Shown in pieces: positions 1-8,783 of a stretch of DNA of 64,000 nt. Position 1 is the first letter of the stretch; every line of letters starts with the position of its first letter. Below the pieces are notes generated by a model. The model had not been told where the DNA came from. It worked only from the letters and a program-made list of their open reading frames with translations, and did not search any database. Origin of the DNA: Permianibacter aggregans (GTDB lineage Bacteria; Pseudomonadota; Gammaproteobacteria; Enterobacterales; Permianibacteraceae); the NCBI RefSeq assembly GCF_009756665.1, contig NZ_CP037953.1, positions 2,480,001 through 2,544,000 on the forward strand, written 5' to 3'. Position numbers and translations under genes: made by a program.

Positions 1-1
1 C

Positions 2-1123
2 ACGCCCTTTCTCACTATGGCCATCGATGTCTATAGTCGCATGGTATGCGGATTCTACATCTCTCTAGATGCACCAAGCGCTAACTCAGTCGGAATGTGC
101 GTCTCTCATATGATGCTGCCAAAAGATGAGTTTTTAGCCAAACATAACATCTCGACCTCTTGGGACGTGTGGGGCAAACCAGATTGTATACATGTTGATA
201 ATGGTAAAGATTTCCGAAGTAATACATTGCAGCGAGCTTGCGAACAATATGGTATCGATCTCCAGTATCGTCCACTTGGACGACCTAATTTTGGAGGGCA
301 CATTGAAGCTTTACTTGGCACCATAATGAAGGAGTTGCACTCTCTACCAGGTACCAAGTTCTCCAACGTTGCGGAACGTGCCAACTATGACACCGAAGGA
401 CGGGCATGTCTGACCGTTCCTGAGTTAGAGAAATGGGTCACCCATTTCATTGTTGAGGTTTATCATCAACGGAAGCATTCCGCGCTTTATGGTTCTCCAG
501 CACAAAAATTCAAAGATGGCATCTTCGGCACCGGAACTACACCTGGCCGAGGGGTGGCGACTCGTCCGCTAAATGAAGCGCAGCTTCGCTTGGACTTTCT
601 GCCGGTCTTTTACCGTACCGTACAGGCCTACGGAATTTTGCTTGACCATATATTTTACTATCACGAGATTCTACAGCGATGGGTGGGGGAACAGAATCCA
701 AGTCCCGCAGCTGTTGATGGAAAATTTGTAGTACGGCGGGATCCGAGAGACATCAGTGAGATCTATTTTTTTGATCCCTCCACGGGGCAATATCACCGTA
801 TTCCCTATCGAGATTTGTCTCACCCTGCTGTCAACATCTGGGAGTTCGAGGCGGCCCGCAAGTTCGCGATAGAACGAGGCGCCAAGCTTATCAATGAGGA
901 CATCATATTCTCCGCGTATGATGAGATGGAGCGAATAGTAGAGAACGCAAGGAAGCAAACTAAAAAAGTTCGACGTGACAATGAGCGTAAAGCAGAACAT
1001 AAACGACAGCCAAGCATAAAAATGTTACTCAGTGATGAGTCAAAGGGCCATGAGAGAACACGAGAGCCTGAGCGAGAGACCAAACCACTATTAGACATCA
1101 AACCCTTTGATATAGATGAGTAA
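2..1123 (+). CDS. tnsB: TnsB/TniA-type DDE transposase, 5' truncated by window
   Basis: This is the C-terminal part of the strand-transfer transposase of a Tn7-like element, an RNase H-fold (Mu/rve-type) DDE recombinase that binds the transposon ends and joins them to target DNA. The frame is open to the first base of the window, so the start is outside. Near the beginning, IDVYSR follows the first catalytic Asp strand. HVDNGKDF (about 196-220) carries the second Asp, and PNFGGHIEALLGT (about 282-320) carries the catalytic Glu. A Mu-transposase C-terminal beta-barrel-like segment follows, then a basic and acidic C-terminal tail of the sort that contacts TnsC. tnsC starts 6 bp downstream, so the two are one operon. 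Full-length family members are about 600-700 residues, so roughly half is visible. Confidence 0.93.
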   Translation, partial: TPFLTMAIDVYSRMVCGFYISLDAPSANSVGMCVSHMMLPKDEFLAKHNISTSWDVWGKPDCIHVDNGKDFRSNTLQRACEQYGIDLQYRPLGRPNFGGHIEALLGTIMKELHSLPGTKFSNVAERANYDTEGRACLTVPELEKWVTHFIVEVYHQRKHSALYGSPAQKFKDGIFGTGTTPGRGVATRPLNEAQLRLDFLPVFYRTVQAYGILLDHIFYYHEILQRWVGEQNPSPAAVDGKFVVRRDPRDISEIYFFDPSTGQYHRIPYRDLSHPAVNIWEFEAARKFAIERGAKLINEDIIFSAYDEMERIVENARKQTKKVRRDNERKAEHKRQPSIKMLLSDESKGHERTREPERETKPLLDIKPFDIDE

Positions 1124-1129
1124 GCGAAT

Positions 1130-2029
1130 ATGGAATCACTTTACCCACATTTGTCACCTAAAACTGCTGCGGTCATGTCACAGGATAATGTTGCGAGAAT
1201 TGCGTATGTGCGAGAGAAGCGATGGATTACGTACACAATGGCAAAGCAAGCTCTTGATCGTATGAAATGGTTGCTCGACGGACCGCCATCAAAGCGAAAG
1301 GTAAACATGATGATTATTGCTGAGACTAACAACGGCAAATCTCACTTGTTGGAGCGATTCTATGACCTACATCCAATTGACCCTGGCCGCGACGGAGGCC
1401 AAACAGTATCTCCCGTTCTACTCATCGAAATGCCTTCTGCCCCAGACGAAGGACGTATTTACGATGAAATTCTAAGTATGTTGAATGCTCCTTTTCGACA
1501 CAGCGACCGCGTCTCAAAGAAAAAAGACTTGCTGTCGTACTATGTAAAGTTGCTCGGGGTAAGAATGCTGATGATCGATGAGTTCCAGCATATTGCAGTA
1601 GCCACGCCAAGGAGGCAACGTGAGTGCCTCAACACAATCAAGCTCATTGGTAGTCAACAAGAACTTACTATAGTTGGGGCCGGGGTAAAAGAAGCGCTGA
1701 ACGTCATCAATAGTGATCCACAATTGGCCAATCGCTTTGAACCATTCTTCCTTTTGAAATGGACATATTCGGACGATTATCTGCGGTTGCTAGCCAGCTT
1801 TGAGAAGCTGCTGCCATTGAGACAGCAATCAGGATTAACTGATGAACGATTTGCAAAAGAACTGTTGGGGCTATCAGAAGGCCTAATTGGCGAGATGGCT
1901 ACGCTCTTAGCAAGGGCAACTGAAGCCGCTATAAATGACGGTAAGGAGAGGCTGACTCTGGACTATGTAAAAAATGCGGTCTGGGCAACTCCCTCTGAAA
2001 GAAAGCGAGCCTTGGGGCGCTTCCACTAA
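1130..2029 (+). CDS. tnsC: TnsC/TniB-type AAA+ transposition regulator
   Basis: This 299-residue AAA+ ATPase belongs to the TniB/TnsC family. In Tn7-like systems it polymerises on target DNA and links the target selector (TniQ/TnsD) to the transposase. Walker A is visible as ETNNGKS (residues 65-71), Walker B as MLMIDE (146-151), and a sensor-like region with ANRFEPF lies near residue 203. The start ATG lies 6 bp after the tnsB stop, showing translational coupling in a tnsB-tnsC-tniQ operon. The size is typical of TniB-like proteins and shorter than Tn7 TnsC itself (about 555 aa), which suggests a Tn5053/Tn6022-like branch. No truncation or missing motif is seen. Confidence 0.9.
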   Translation: MESLYPHLSPKTAAVMSQDNVARIAYVREKRWITYTMAKQALDRMKWLLDGPPSKRKVNMMIIAETNNGKSHLLERFYDLHPIDPGRDGGQTVSPVLLIEMPSAPDEGRIYDEILSMLNAPFRHSDRVSKKKDLLSYYVKLLGVRMLMIDEFQHIAVATPRRQRECLNTIKLIGSQQELTIVGAGVKEALNVINSDPQLANRFEPFFLLKWTYSDDYLRLLASFEKLLPLRQQSGLTDERFAKELLGLSEGLIGEMATLLARATEAAINDGKERLTLDYVKNAVWATPSERKRALGRFH

Positions 2030-2181
2030 TTTCAAAGCGCTCCATCAGTTCCTTTCCTCATTATCCAAGCTTTGACGTCGACGTAGATACTGGACATGTA
2101 AAACACCTATCTCATGGCACTGAGGCTTCATATCGTTCATTTCGATATATCGACACATCGGTAATAGCCGTATCTAAGCAA

Positions 2182-3228
2182 TTGCCGGTAATTGCTACTC
2201 CGCTACCAGATGAGCTTCTGACTTCATGGATGACGCGGCTAGCAATCATGAACCATTGCAAACTGCAGACGTTATGCTCGAGATACTTCTCATCTGGACC
2301 TTCGTTGTTAGCAAAAGATCTAGATAGATGCGCTTCAAATTTAGTGCTGTCGCGACTAGCATCGATTACCAACACTCCCATCTCCCGAGTGAAATTGACC
2401 ACGTTACGTGAGCTGGAGGGAACAATTTTCCCACAGAGTAGTGTTAATTCTCCTTCTCGATTCTTCCTTCCCCTTGGCGTCTACCACCGACTACGGACCA
2501 GATTTGGACTGATGTGCTGTCCTGAATGCCTAGCCAATGATACAGCGCCATACTTTCGTCGCTCATGGCGTTTCTCTTTGTTAGGTATTTGCCCTATCCA
2601 CAAGACTCCTCTCCATGATCACTGTCATCAGTGTGGTTTTAGCTATGCAATCGTTCGCACACTAATCGGGAATTCATTCCGGTTCAATCCTCAGTCAGTT
2701 TGCCTATGCAGCAAATGTGGTGCAGATGTCAGATTGGATACAACGTTAGGATGGTATGACGCAAGTGAACGAGAAAAGGAACTATTGATAGAAACAGCAT
2801 GTAATCTTCGATTGTTGTTTGACGGTAAGTTGATGCCTTTAGTGCATGATGCCTGCTCCATGCGGTCGTTCATTGATGTGCTGGAGCGACTGTCACGTAC
2901 AATGGTCTCCAAGCGCCATGGTGCAGGCGTTCACGTGTTGCAAAAGGCGGTTTATTCTGCAGCCGGGATTAACGCGCCCAATACCGCGACAGAGAATTTA
3001 CTTGAACGCTTCTCGCCGGCTGTAAGAATGAAAGCAGTCGCCGCGGCATACTGGTTATTAAGTGACTGGCCCAGTAGGCTTGAGAGGATCGATCAGAAAA
3101 CACCATTATGGAGTTCGGCTCTCATTCAGAATATTCATCGAATACCGTCATGGTATGGTGAGCCAATTTATCGCATCTGCTATCGCCCGCTAGCGTCCTC
3201 TCAAGCTAAGCGTGCTAAAGCAGTATGA
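2182..3228 (+). CDS. tniQ: TniQ/TnsD-family target-selection protein
   Basis: TniQ-family zinc-finger DNA-binding protein of 348 residues, which in Tn7-like elements recognises the attachment site and recruits TnsC. The N-terminus has the family signature LPDELLTSWMTRLA (residues 8-21). Zinc-binding pairs follow: C113/C116, C137/H140, C148/C151 and a further C-rich knuckle around 174-179. The only in-frame start I find is TTG at 2182, and the frame stays open upstream for at least 80 bases without ATG or GTG, so the true start is uncertain. A 152-base gap separates it from tnsC. By position this protein is the candidate for recognising comM. The stop overlaps the ATG of a 25-codon reading frame. 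Confidence 0.88.
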   Translation: MPVIATPLPDELLTSWMTRLAIMNHCKLQTLCSRYFSSGPSLLAKDLDRCASNLVLSRLASITNTPISRVKLTTLRELEGTIFPQSSVNSPSRFFLPLGVYHRLRTRFGLMCCPECLANDTAPYFRRSWRFSLLGICPIHKTPLHDHCHQCGFSYAIVRTLIGNSFRFNPQSVCLCSKCGADVRLDTTLGWYDASEREKELLIETACNLRLLFDGKLMPLVHDACSMRSFIDVLERLSRTMVSKRHGAGVHVLQKAVYSAAGINAPNTATENLLERFSPAVRMKAVAAAYWLLSDWPSRLERIDQKTPLWSSALIQNIHRIPSWYGEPIYRICYRPLASSQAKRAKAV

Positions 3229-3302
3229 AAAAGCGAAAAGCCGAATTGATTTCGAAAGCGCAGAATGCTTGGAAAGTTCTCTCGGAATGTATCGAAGAAT
3301 AG
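3225..3302 (+). CDS. Possible 25-residue coupled small ORF after tniQ
   Basis: An ATG overlaps the tniQ stop as ATGA (3225-3228) and opens 25 codons ending at TAG 3300-3302. The product would be basic at the N-terminus (MKKRKAE) and amphipathic. The overlap is typical of translational coupling, but the frame is short and may be only the remnant of a longer gene lost at this point. No family is recognised. The 164 bases between it and the next gene show no other feature. Confidence 0.25.
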   Translation: MKKRKAELISKAQNAWKVLSECIEE

Positions 3303-3466
3303 CCGCAACCATGCTCGAAGAAAATATTGTTCCATCCTAGCTTTGTTCAGTACAGAGTTGCAAGGGCCTTGCTAAATCTCATAGTCTGTGCAGCCTGTCA
3401 TTACAAAGTAAAACTTCATGATCTCATAAATCGACGAGTAAATGGCCTTGGCGATATGAGTCAGCA

Positions 3467-4255
3467 CTAATCGCTGCGCAAAGGTTTCTTAAGTTCGGGG
3501 TATTTGAAGCGTAGGTAATCCATAAACTCATGGGAAATGTTAAACGCTCCCCAGAGTTCATCGCTATAGTTTGCAATCATGTGGAAAGGGTTCAAAAAAT
3601 CGAGAATGAACGAAAAAGGAGTAAGGTATTGACCAAGTTCTATGTACTCGTGATTCCTTTTGTGTCGCTCCCACGAGGCGATGCGATGAATGTGCGTGTT
3701 TTCTTCGCCCGCAATGAATAGCAGCTCCTTTAATCTATCCCTGCGATCATGCCACTCTTGAGCTTGCATGATTAGGGCATCATCTATGTCGTCCCCTTTC
3801 ATTTGGGTAAGCTGAATTTGACTGAAAAGTTTGGCATAAAACGGTACAAAGCCTGCCCAGTTGTTCGCAAAATTTATGACATCCCGGTCGTTACCGTGGT
3901 CGATGGCTTGTGCTACTTCGATTGATTCAACTAAACGCTGTCCGCTCTGCCGCATCTCGTGTTGAGCTTTAAGCATGTGAAGCTTTTCGGGAGGGTAAGA
4001 AGCGGTGTCCTTGTCGACTAACTTGTGACATGTTGGGCAAAGAAGAATAAGGTTGAAGTAGGAATTTCGCTCACTAATGTCGAGGATACTCTGCCCGCGT
4101 GGTCCATCTAGGCTTTCAGCAATGATATGTGCTGCCTCGCCTATTACGGCTGCTCTTCCGTTACTTGTGATTTGTGCAAGCCGTTGTCTACATAACGAGC
4201 AATTAGAGCCCGCATTGGCCCAAAGCATTTTTGTGTCCGGGAGTGAAACTTTCAT
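3467..4255 (-). CDS. HNH endonuclease
   Basis: A 262-residue protein with an N-terminal HNH nuclease module, on the opposite strand to the transposition genes. The zinc-binding Cys pair is C19/C22 (CSLC), the first catalytic His is H43 in AAHIIA, the Asn is N68 in FNLILLC, and the second Cys pair with His is C73-x2-C76-H77. This is the layout of HNH enzymes that cut DNA as restriction or phage-defence nucleases. The C-terminal 180 residues are helical and of unknown function. The position directly behind the tns operon is a common cargo slot for defence genes in Tn7-like elements. No partner methylase or specificity protein is adjacent, so the target is unknown. The next gene on either side is on the other strand, so it is probably monocistronic. 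Confidence 0.8.
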   Translation of the reverse strand: MKVSLPDTKMLWANAGSNCSLCRQRLAQITSNGRAAVIGEAAHIIAESLDGPRGQSILDISERNSYFNLILLCPTCHKLVDKDTASYPPEKLHMLKAQHEMRQSGQRLVESIEVAQAIDHGNDRDVINFANNWAGFVPFYAKLFSQIQLTQMKGDDIDDALIMQAQEWHDRRDRLKELLFIAGEENTHIHRIASWERHKRNHEYIELGQYLTPFSFILDFLNPFHMIANYSDELWGAFNISHEFMDYLRFKYPELKKPLRSD

Positions 4256-4690
4256 TTTTGGCTAGACTAACTGCGATGGCTGTTTACTTAGGCAATTTAC
4301 ACTTTCTCATGCCCAAAGTAAGGAACAATACCAGCCTAAACCCTAATCGACTTCACCAAAGGTCGCAAGAGCCGAAGGTTTATCAAGTTGAACATAGCCG
4401 CTGGGTGATTCAGCTCCGCTGCAGCGCAACACTCTAGTTGGGCCGTAAAGAGCGACTTTTTGAAGCTTTGTCGATAGGACATCCCCTATAGCTTCAGTAG
4501 CAATCAACGTAGTTAATAGCTCATCACTTAGTTACTATTTGAACTCGGGCCAGGCGGCCGGCAAAGCAGAAATCGTATATTCACAGCCCACGTCAGTTTA
4601 TAAGATTGAGTCTCGCGCGCTACCAGTCGCTATGGCATGCGTATTAAGGTTTGGATATCATCTATGTAGTTCACTCTCGTGGTGTAAATA
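4256..4690. other. Gene-free stretch between the two nuclease genes
   Basis: The 435 bases contain only short reading frames with no family resemblance or convincing ribosome site. The stretch presumably holds the divergent promoters of the HNH gene (leftward) and the secreted nuclease gene (rightward). No repeat, tRNA or attC-like structure was seen. Confidence 0.4.
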
Positions 4691-5407
4691 GTGATGCATA
4701 GAACATGGATCGTCCTTTTAATATTGATACTTGTTTCTCTTGGGGCCACGGGGCATCGCGGTGGCTTGGACGCAAACGGTGGTCACTATGATCGCCAAAC
4801 AAATAGTTATCATTGCCATCAAACCTCGTGTAACTCAGAAGATTCAGCGTCAGTTAGCTCCGATACTCCCGCCACACCATTATCACCAACAGCGACGCAA
4901 TCAAAATCGCAATTGATTGCCACACTTCCCGAGTACGATCGGAAAGACTGGAATCATTGGATTGATGCTGACGGCAACTGCATCAACACTCGCCATGAGA
5001 TTCTGATTAAGCAAGCAACTGGTGCAATCAATCGTTCACCAGATGGATGTTATGTCTCTAGCGGGACCTGGGTTGACCCATATAGCGGGAAAACATTTCA
5101 CCGCACCAGCGAAATTGATGCAGACCATGTCATCCCTCTGAAATGGGCTCACGACCATGGAGGTCATGATTGGTCAGCATATGACAAGGAGCGTTTTGCA
5201 AACGATTTGGATAACTTGTTAGCCGTAAGCCAATCACTCAATAAAGCTAAAGGAGCGCAAGGTCCGGATCAGTGGTTGCCACCCAATCATCGCTTTCGAT
5301 GCGAGTATCTGAGGTTGTGGCAGAAACTTTTAGCGAAATACCAAGCTCTGAAAATGACATCTGCGGAACAGCGAATCTTTGGGACACAGCTTTCAGCATG
5401 TAAATAG
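4691..5407 (+). CDS. Secreted YHYH-domain HNH nuclease (DUF1524/GmrSD-C-like)
   Basis: A 238-residue protein that looks exported. An N-terminal hydrophobic segment (about residues 5-20) is followed by the short motif GGLDANGGHYDR...YHCH (24-43), known as a YHYH motif in secreted nucleases. A low-complexity Ser/Thr/Pro linker (47-75) precedes a C-terminal HNH domain with DADHVIPL (143-150; catalytic H146) and a downstream NDLDNLL/NKAKG stretch, as in GmrSD C-terminal or DUF1524-type nucleases. Such proteins degrade DNA outside the cytoplasm or during uptake. Either GTG 4691 or the next codon ATG 4694 may start it; no strong ribosome site is visible. It is carried as transposon cargo next to, but not co-oriented with, the other HNH gene. 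Confidence 0.78.
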   Translation: MMHRTWIVLLILILVSLGATGHRGGLDANGGHYDRQTNSYHCHQTSCNSEDSASVSSDTPATPLSPTATQSKSQLIATLPEYDRKDWNHWIDADGNCINTRHEILIKQATGAINRSPDGCYVSSGTWVDPYSGKTFHRTSEIDADHVIPLKWAHDHGGHDWSAYDKERFANDLDNLLAVSQSLNKAKGAQGPDQWLPPNHRFRCEYLRLWQKLLAKYQALKMTSAEQRIFGTQLSACK

Positions 5408-5666
5408 TTTTACACGCGCTGTGCGCGGCAGGCGGGAAGAACCGGTATGAAATGGCCAAGGATCACGGCGGTGGTACGACCATGCAGTTCCGTAATTCCT
5501 TTTGCGGTGTCCCAATCCTAGTCGAAACCAGTATTCGTATATCGCCCTCTCCTCTCAGCCGATTTGACCAAAAAGGGAAGGGGGACCACGCTCTCCCAGC
5601 AGCGCTTGCACAGGGACGTGGGATGGTGTCTCTGTGCGGTATATCTAAACGCAGCTGGAGCGGGCC

Positions 5667-6230
5667 ATGGGAAGGTTCATCGTTATTAGTGTTGCGTTTT
5701 GTCTCACTCTCACAGGGCGCCGTCATTTCGAGTAGAAAGGCGAAACGGCGGCGAATACGATTCCGAAGTCGCTTGAAGTTGTGGTTGACGCGGTACAGTT
5801 CGCGATTGATCAGGCTGCTGATGAGGTCGAGAAGGAACAGCTTTGGCTCGCAACTGACCAGGAAATCAAGCACTGGGGCGAGGCGTGTAGGGGCGCCAAA
5901 CTGGAAGCTATGGTCGCATGTCGAGCCCAGCTCGACGAAGCTGCGGTGCTATGCAGAAAGGGCTGTCCTTCGGGAGCATGTGGCCCGGCGGACGATGAAA
6001 TCTGCCGCCGGTTTCTCTCCGGTGAAGATCGCGCCGCGGTGTGCGCCGACACGACGACGGCACCCACCGAGTGGTGCTCCTCTGTGGATAGGTGCTCCAA
6101 AGCCAAAGAGTTTCGCGACACAATGTGCAGAGGCGCAACTTCGTTGCAGGAGCCGGGTCTCAAGAGTGTGGAGCTTACCGTTGCCGTAACCAACACCAAC
6201 ATCGGAGTTGAATGGCTTTCAATTGGGTAA
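5667..6230 (+). pseudogene. Cys-rich exported protein interrupted by an in-frame TAG
   Basis: ATG 5667 has a good ribosome site (GGAG, 6 bases upstream) and opens a signal-peptide-like N-terminus, MGRFIVISVAFCLTLTG. Codon 23 (5733-5735) is TAG, but the same frame continues without interruption to 6230. The remaining ~165 residues contain ten cysteines in a mostly charged, helical sequence, as in a disulfide-bonded periplasmic protein. The simplest reading is a nonsense mutation that separates signal peptide from mature domain; readthrough or a sequencing error are alternatives. Re-initiation at an internal GTG near 5781 would give a protein without an export signal. No family is recognised. 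A serine/arginine-rich frame starting at 5452 in another phase is a shadow. Confidence 0.55.
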
Positions 6231-6522
6231 ACCAGCAATTTCAGCTGAGCACAGCTGCTCTGTTCTATAGAACGGATGGCTATACCTGAGGTGAAGTGAA
6301 ACATTCTATACGCGGTACGATATAGATGAAGTGGATTAGGGCGCAAGTACTGTTTCATCCATTCCTAGAAAACGTCAGTAACAATTGGATTTGGACAGAC
6401 AAACAATAGACATAGATCTACCTTACTATTTTAATTGTAGCAGTGAACACGCAGGTGAAACTGGCACTGTCTGGTCTTAGACCGAAAGAACACTTTTGTC
6501 CGCACGGGAAGAAGGTATTGGT

Positions 6523-6738
6523 ATGACGAAACTAACGTTGTCGGAGCGAAAACTTCGGTTCGCACAAATTAGACATGCCGATATTAAAAAGGCACTGGAC
6601 CAGAACGAAGCGTTTCGAAAGAAAATTGGCATTACGGAAACGTCTGCTGCTGAACGCCAGCGTCGCGAGTTGGAAAACATGGATCGGCATGGTGGTGGTC
6701 TCGTTTGTCCGTATTGTCACCGGCGCATAAACGGCTAA
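6523..6738 (+). CDS. Small protein with C-terminal zinc-knuckle-like motif
   Basis: A 71-residue protein starting at ATG 6523, preceded by the purine-rich GAAGAAGG. The first 55 residues are charged and probably helical, with many Lys, Arg and Glu. The C-terminus ends in CPYCHRRI, one half of a zinc ribbon, so zinc would need dimerisation or further ligands. An alternative start 27 bases upstream (6496) lacks a ribosome site. No family name can be given. It lies among other small unknown genes on the same strand in the transposon cargo, with 187 bases to the next one. Confidence 0.5.
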   Translation: MTKLTLSERKLRFAQIRHADIKKALDQNEAFRKKIGITETSAAERQRRELENMDRHGGGLVCPYCHRRING

Positions 6739-6925
6739 ATCGATCACGATGTGAATCAATGGATTCATAAGCACCACAGGTTAACAGCGTAGCGGAGGAA
6801 GGTCGCTATTGAAAAAAACAGGCCTGAAGTGGGACTATCTATTGTTTAGTGACCAACACGATCGAAAGTGAAACATCGCAAGCAGGTGTTATCTACGAAG
6901 GTTTAAGCACCTAAAGAGAGTGGAC

Positions 6926-7084
6926 ATGAAAAATACGATTGAGACTGATCGCGGAAAGGCTCGACGTGAAATCATGGTCGAGCAACCCACTTCTCAGGAA
7001 ATGGGCATGACAGCCTTAGCGATGTTTCGGAGCCAAACCAGCTCTAGACAAGCCTGTATTGCCGCCACAAATCATGATATCTAA
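6926..7084 (+). CDS. Small unknown protein (52 aa)
   Basis: ATG 6926 is preceded by the purine-rich AAAGAGAGTGG, a plausible ribosome site. The 52-residue product is polar, Met-rich in the middle and has no recognisable domain. The stop at 7082-7084 is 3 bases before the ATG of the next gene, so the two are probably co-translated. Tight pairs of small genes of this kind in mobile DNA are often toxin-antitoxin modules, but neither sequence shows a known toxin or antitoxin signature, so that is only a possibility. Confidence 0.4.
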   Translation: MKNTIETDRGKARREIMVEQPTSQEMGMTALAMFRSQTSSRQACIAATNHDI

Positions 7085-7087
7085 CGT

Positions 7088-7480
7088 ATGCACTTACCCC
7101 GACCTCCGCCAACAGATAATAAACACCTGATCGAGCTGAAGACCCTGGGTCTAAAAGGCGTGTTCTGGTCATCAGCCTATGCGACAAGAGAGAAAATCAT
7201 TTATGTCGTTCTCGCAGCTCCCGCATTCGACAACATGTTGATCTGTGCTAGACATTTTGGTCCGCATAGAATTCGCGCTCTCATGAACGAAAAGCCGCGA
7301 TTTTTACAGACTCGCGCTGGCCAGATTGCGGACAGAATACTCAGAAATATTGAAAGCGGATTTGAACTTGCCGCAGAACGTGCGGCAGATGTTGAAAGAG
7401 CACGCAACTCCTCTTATAAGGAGGATAGCAGTTCGAACTTGAGTCGACGGAGCCGCTCTGAAAACTCGGTAGCAGGGTGA
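7088..7480 (+). CDS. Unknown protein (130 aa), paired with the upstream small gene
   Basis: A 130-residue protein starting 3 bases after the stop of the 52-residue gene. The first 100 residues look like a folded alpha/beta domain with short hydrophobic strands (GVFWSSAY, KIIYVVLAAPAFDNMLIC). A long helix follows, with Glu and Arg (RILRNIESGFELAAERAADVERA), and then a Ser-rich disordered tail. No family is recognised. The arrangement of a small first gene and a larger second gene resembles a toxin-antitoxin operon but is unproven. Confidence 0.45.
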   Translation: MHLPRPPPTDNKHLIELKTLGLKGVFWSSAYATREKIIYVVLAAPAFDNMLICARHFGPHRIRALMNEKPRFLQTRAGQIADRILRNIESGFELAAERAADVERARNSSYKEDSSSNLSRRSRSENSVAG

Positions 7481-7541
7481 GTCCTTGTCTATCATCTGTA
7501 GACGTTTTGAATTAATCTGATACTCGACGTGAACAACCGTT

Positions 7542-7742
7542 TTAGACAGGAAAGCTTTCTTTAAGAGCGATAAGCAGGCCGAATATTTTGCTTCGACCCT
7601 CCTCAGTGAATAGGAGCTCCTTCGGTTTTCTGGCCTCAATTAGCATATTCTCGGTGTCCAGCCACTGTTGATATTTATCCGCGCTACCGAAAACGGAGTG
7701 CCCCAGTGTCTCAAGCTGTTTTTCGTTGACTTGCTGATCCAT
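7542..7742 (-). CDS. ParS/MbcA/Xre toxin-binding-domain (DUF2384-like) small protein
   Basis: A 66-residue protein that matches the pattern of the C-terminal toxin-binding domain of Xre/MbcA/ParS antitoxins: FGSADKYQQWLDTEN, then ARKPKELLFTEEGRSKIFGLL. Such antitoxins normally sit next to a RES-domain (NAD-degrading) toxin. Here neither neighbour is a RES protein, and the usual N-terminal Xre-like helix-turn-helix is absent, so this is a solitary or truncated antitoxin. I chose ATG 7742 because it follows GGGGCAAAAAG at good spacing; in-frame ATGs at 7760 and 7781 are possible. It is divergent from the AbiEi-like gene with about 120 bases between, where both promoters must lie. Confidence 0.55.
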   Translation of the reverse strand: MDQQVNEKQLETLGHSVFGSADKYQQWLDTENMLIEARKPKELLFTEEGRSKIFGLLIALKESFPV

Positions 7743-7861
7743 CTTTTTGCCCCGGGTCATCAAGAGCCTCAATACACTCATTCATAGTTGGATGGGTGAT
7801 GCTTGTCAAAGCAGGGGCGCCTTGGCAATGTTTGGTAAGCGAGACCGCGAGGTTCAATTGC

Positions 7862-8599
7862 ATGTCCATCAAACAAGCAGTCGCCGAACAGCTCGCAAAG
7901 TTACCTGTGGGCCAGCCATTTGACGTGCAAAGTGTGCCTCTGTACACCCAAGCACGAAAATCGGTAAGCAGCGCGCTTTCCCAACTGGCGGTAGATGGAG
8001 TCGTCAGAAGACTGGCCAGAGACGTGTATTATCGGCCTGAACACAGTCGATTCGGTCCACTACCACCACGCGACAGCGATGTAATGGCTTTTGCCTTGCA
8101 GCAAACCGACGGATTTATTGTTGGGGCTGCCTACCTAAACAATCGAGGGCTGTCGACACAAGTCCCCACGGTAATTGAGATCGCATCAAGCAAAACGCGT
8201 CCCCGTGTTGTCACGTACGGAAAGCTGAAATTCAACGTGGTGAGAGCGATATGTGCTCCGGTCTATCCTGGTGACAAGCGCTTTTTGCAGATGTTGCACA
8301 CGGTGGATCGGCTTCGTCGCCTTGAGGGCGCAGATCCCGACCACGTCGTAGTGCATTTCGTTGACGAAATTGCCGGCTTAGAGCGGGCGCAACGGGAACG
8401 CCTTGAGGTTCTCTCATTGCAAGCTCGACCAGGTGTGCGCGCTCTGATCGGTGCCATGTTGGAGAAAGGGGCCGGGCAATCTAGCGTTCGCCTAAGCCAG
8501 TCGATTAGCGCGGCATCCAATTACCTCACTCCGGTATCGATTCAGGTGCTACCTGATATGCGGAAATGGCAACTGAGAAGTACGCGTAAGGTCGTGTGA
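7862..8599 (+). CDS. AbiEi antitoxin-like (DUF6088) protein
   Basis: A 245-residue protein resembling DUF6088/AbiEi-type antitoxins, the transcriptional repressor halves of type IV abiE toxin-antitoxin systems. The N-terminal ~70 residues form a winged-helix-like domain (VAEQLAKLPVGQPFDVQSV...ALSQLAVDGVVRRLARDVYYRP). The following part has the family pattern of strand-rich segments, including a VTYGKLKFNVVRA-like stretch. ATG 7862 (MSIKQAV) fits the family start better than the upstream ATG at 7796. The cognate AbiEii nucleotidyltransferase is not found on either side: the next gene downstream (8784) is short and lacks nucleotidyltransferase motifs. It therefore looks like an orphan, either a repressor or a leftover. 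Confidence 0.65.
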   Translation: MSIKQAVAEQLAKLPVGQPFDVQSVPLYTQARKSVSSALSQLAVDGVVRRLARDVYYRPEHSRFGPLPPRDSDVMAFALQQTDGFIVGAAYLNNRGLSTQVPTVIEIASSKTRPRVVTYGKLKFNVVRAICAPVYPGDKRFLQMLHTVDRLRRLEGADPDHVVVHFVDEIAGLERAQRERLEVLSLQARPGVRALIGAMLEKGAGQSSVRLSQSISAASNYLTPVSIQVLPDMRKWQLRSTRKVV

Positions 8600-8783
8600 G
8601 CGGTTTGCTGCTGGCATCAAAGATCTGACCAACATGGGCTCTCAATTCCAATACGGGTTGCATCGGAGGTATTGTGGCCGTCAGTAATCACCTAGAAACA
8701 GACTAAGCTGAATAAGGTAGAAATCCAGATGCGTTCGATCGCCTTGCTTCAATTGTTCATGTGTTCAAGTTGGTGACATACAA

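Noticed and set aside
5452-6189. A 245-residue Ser/Arg-rich reading frame
   Set aside because: It overlaps the ten-cysteine frame in another phase, has no domain, and its composition is what a shifted frame of that sequence would give.
7088-7480. AbiEii-type toxin partner for the AbiEi-like gene
   Set aside because: The protein is too short and lacks the nucleotidyltransferase motifs (GG/S-x-D-x-D), and it is on the far side of a divergent gene.
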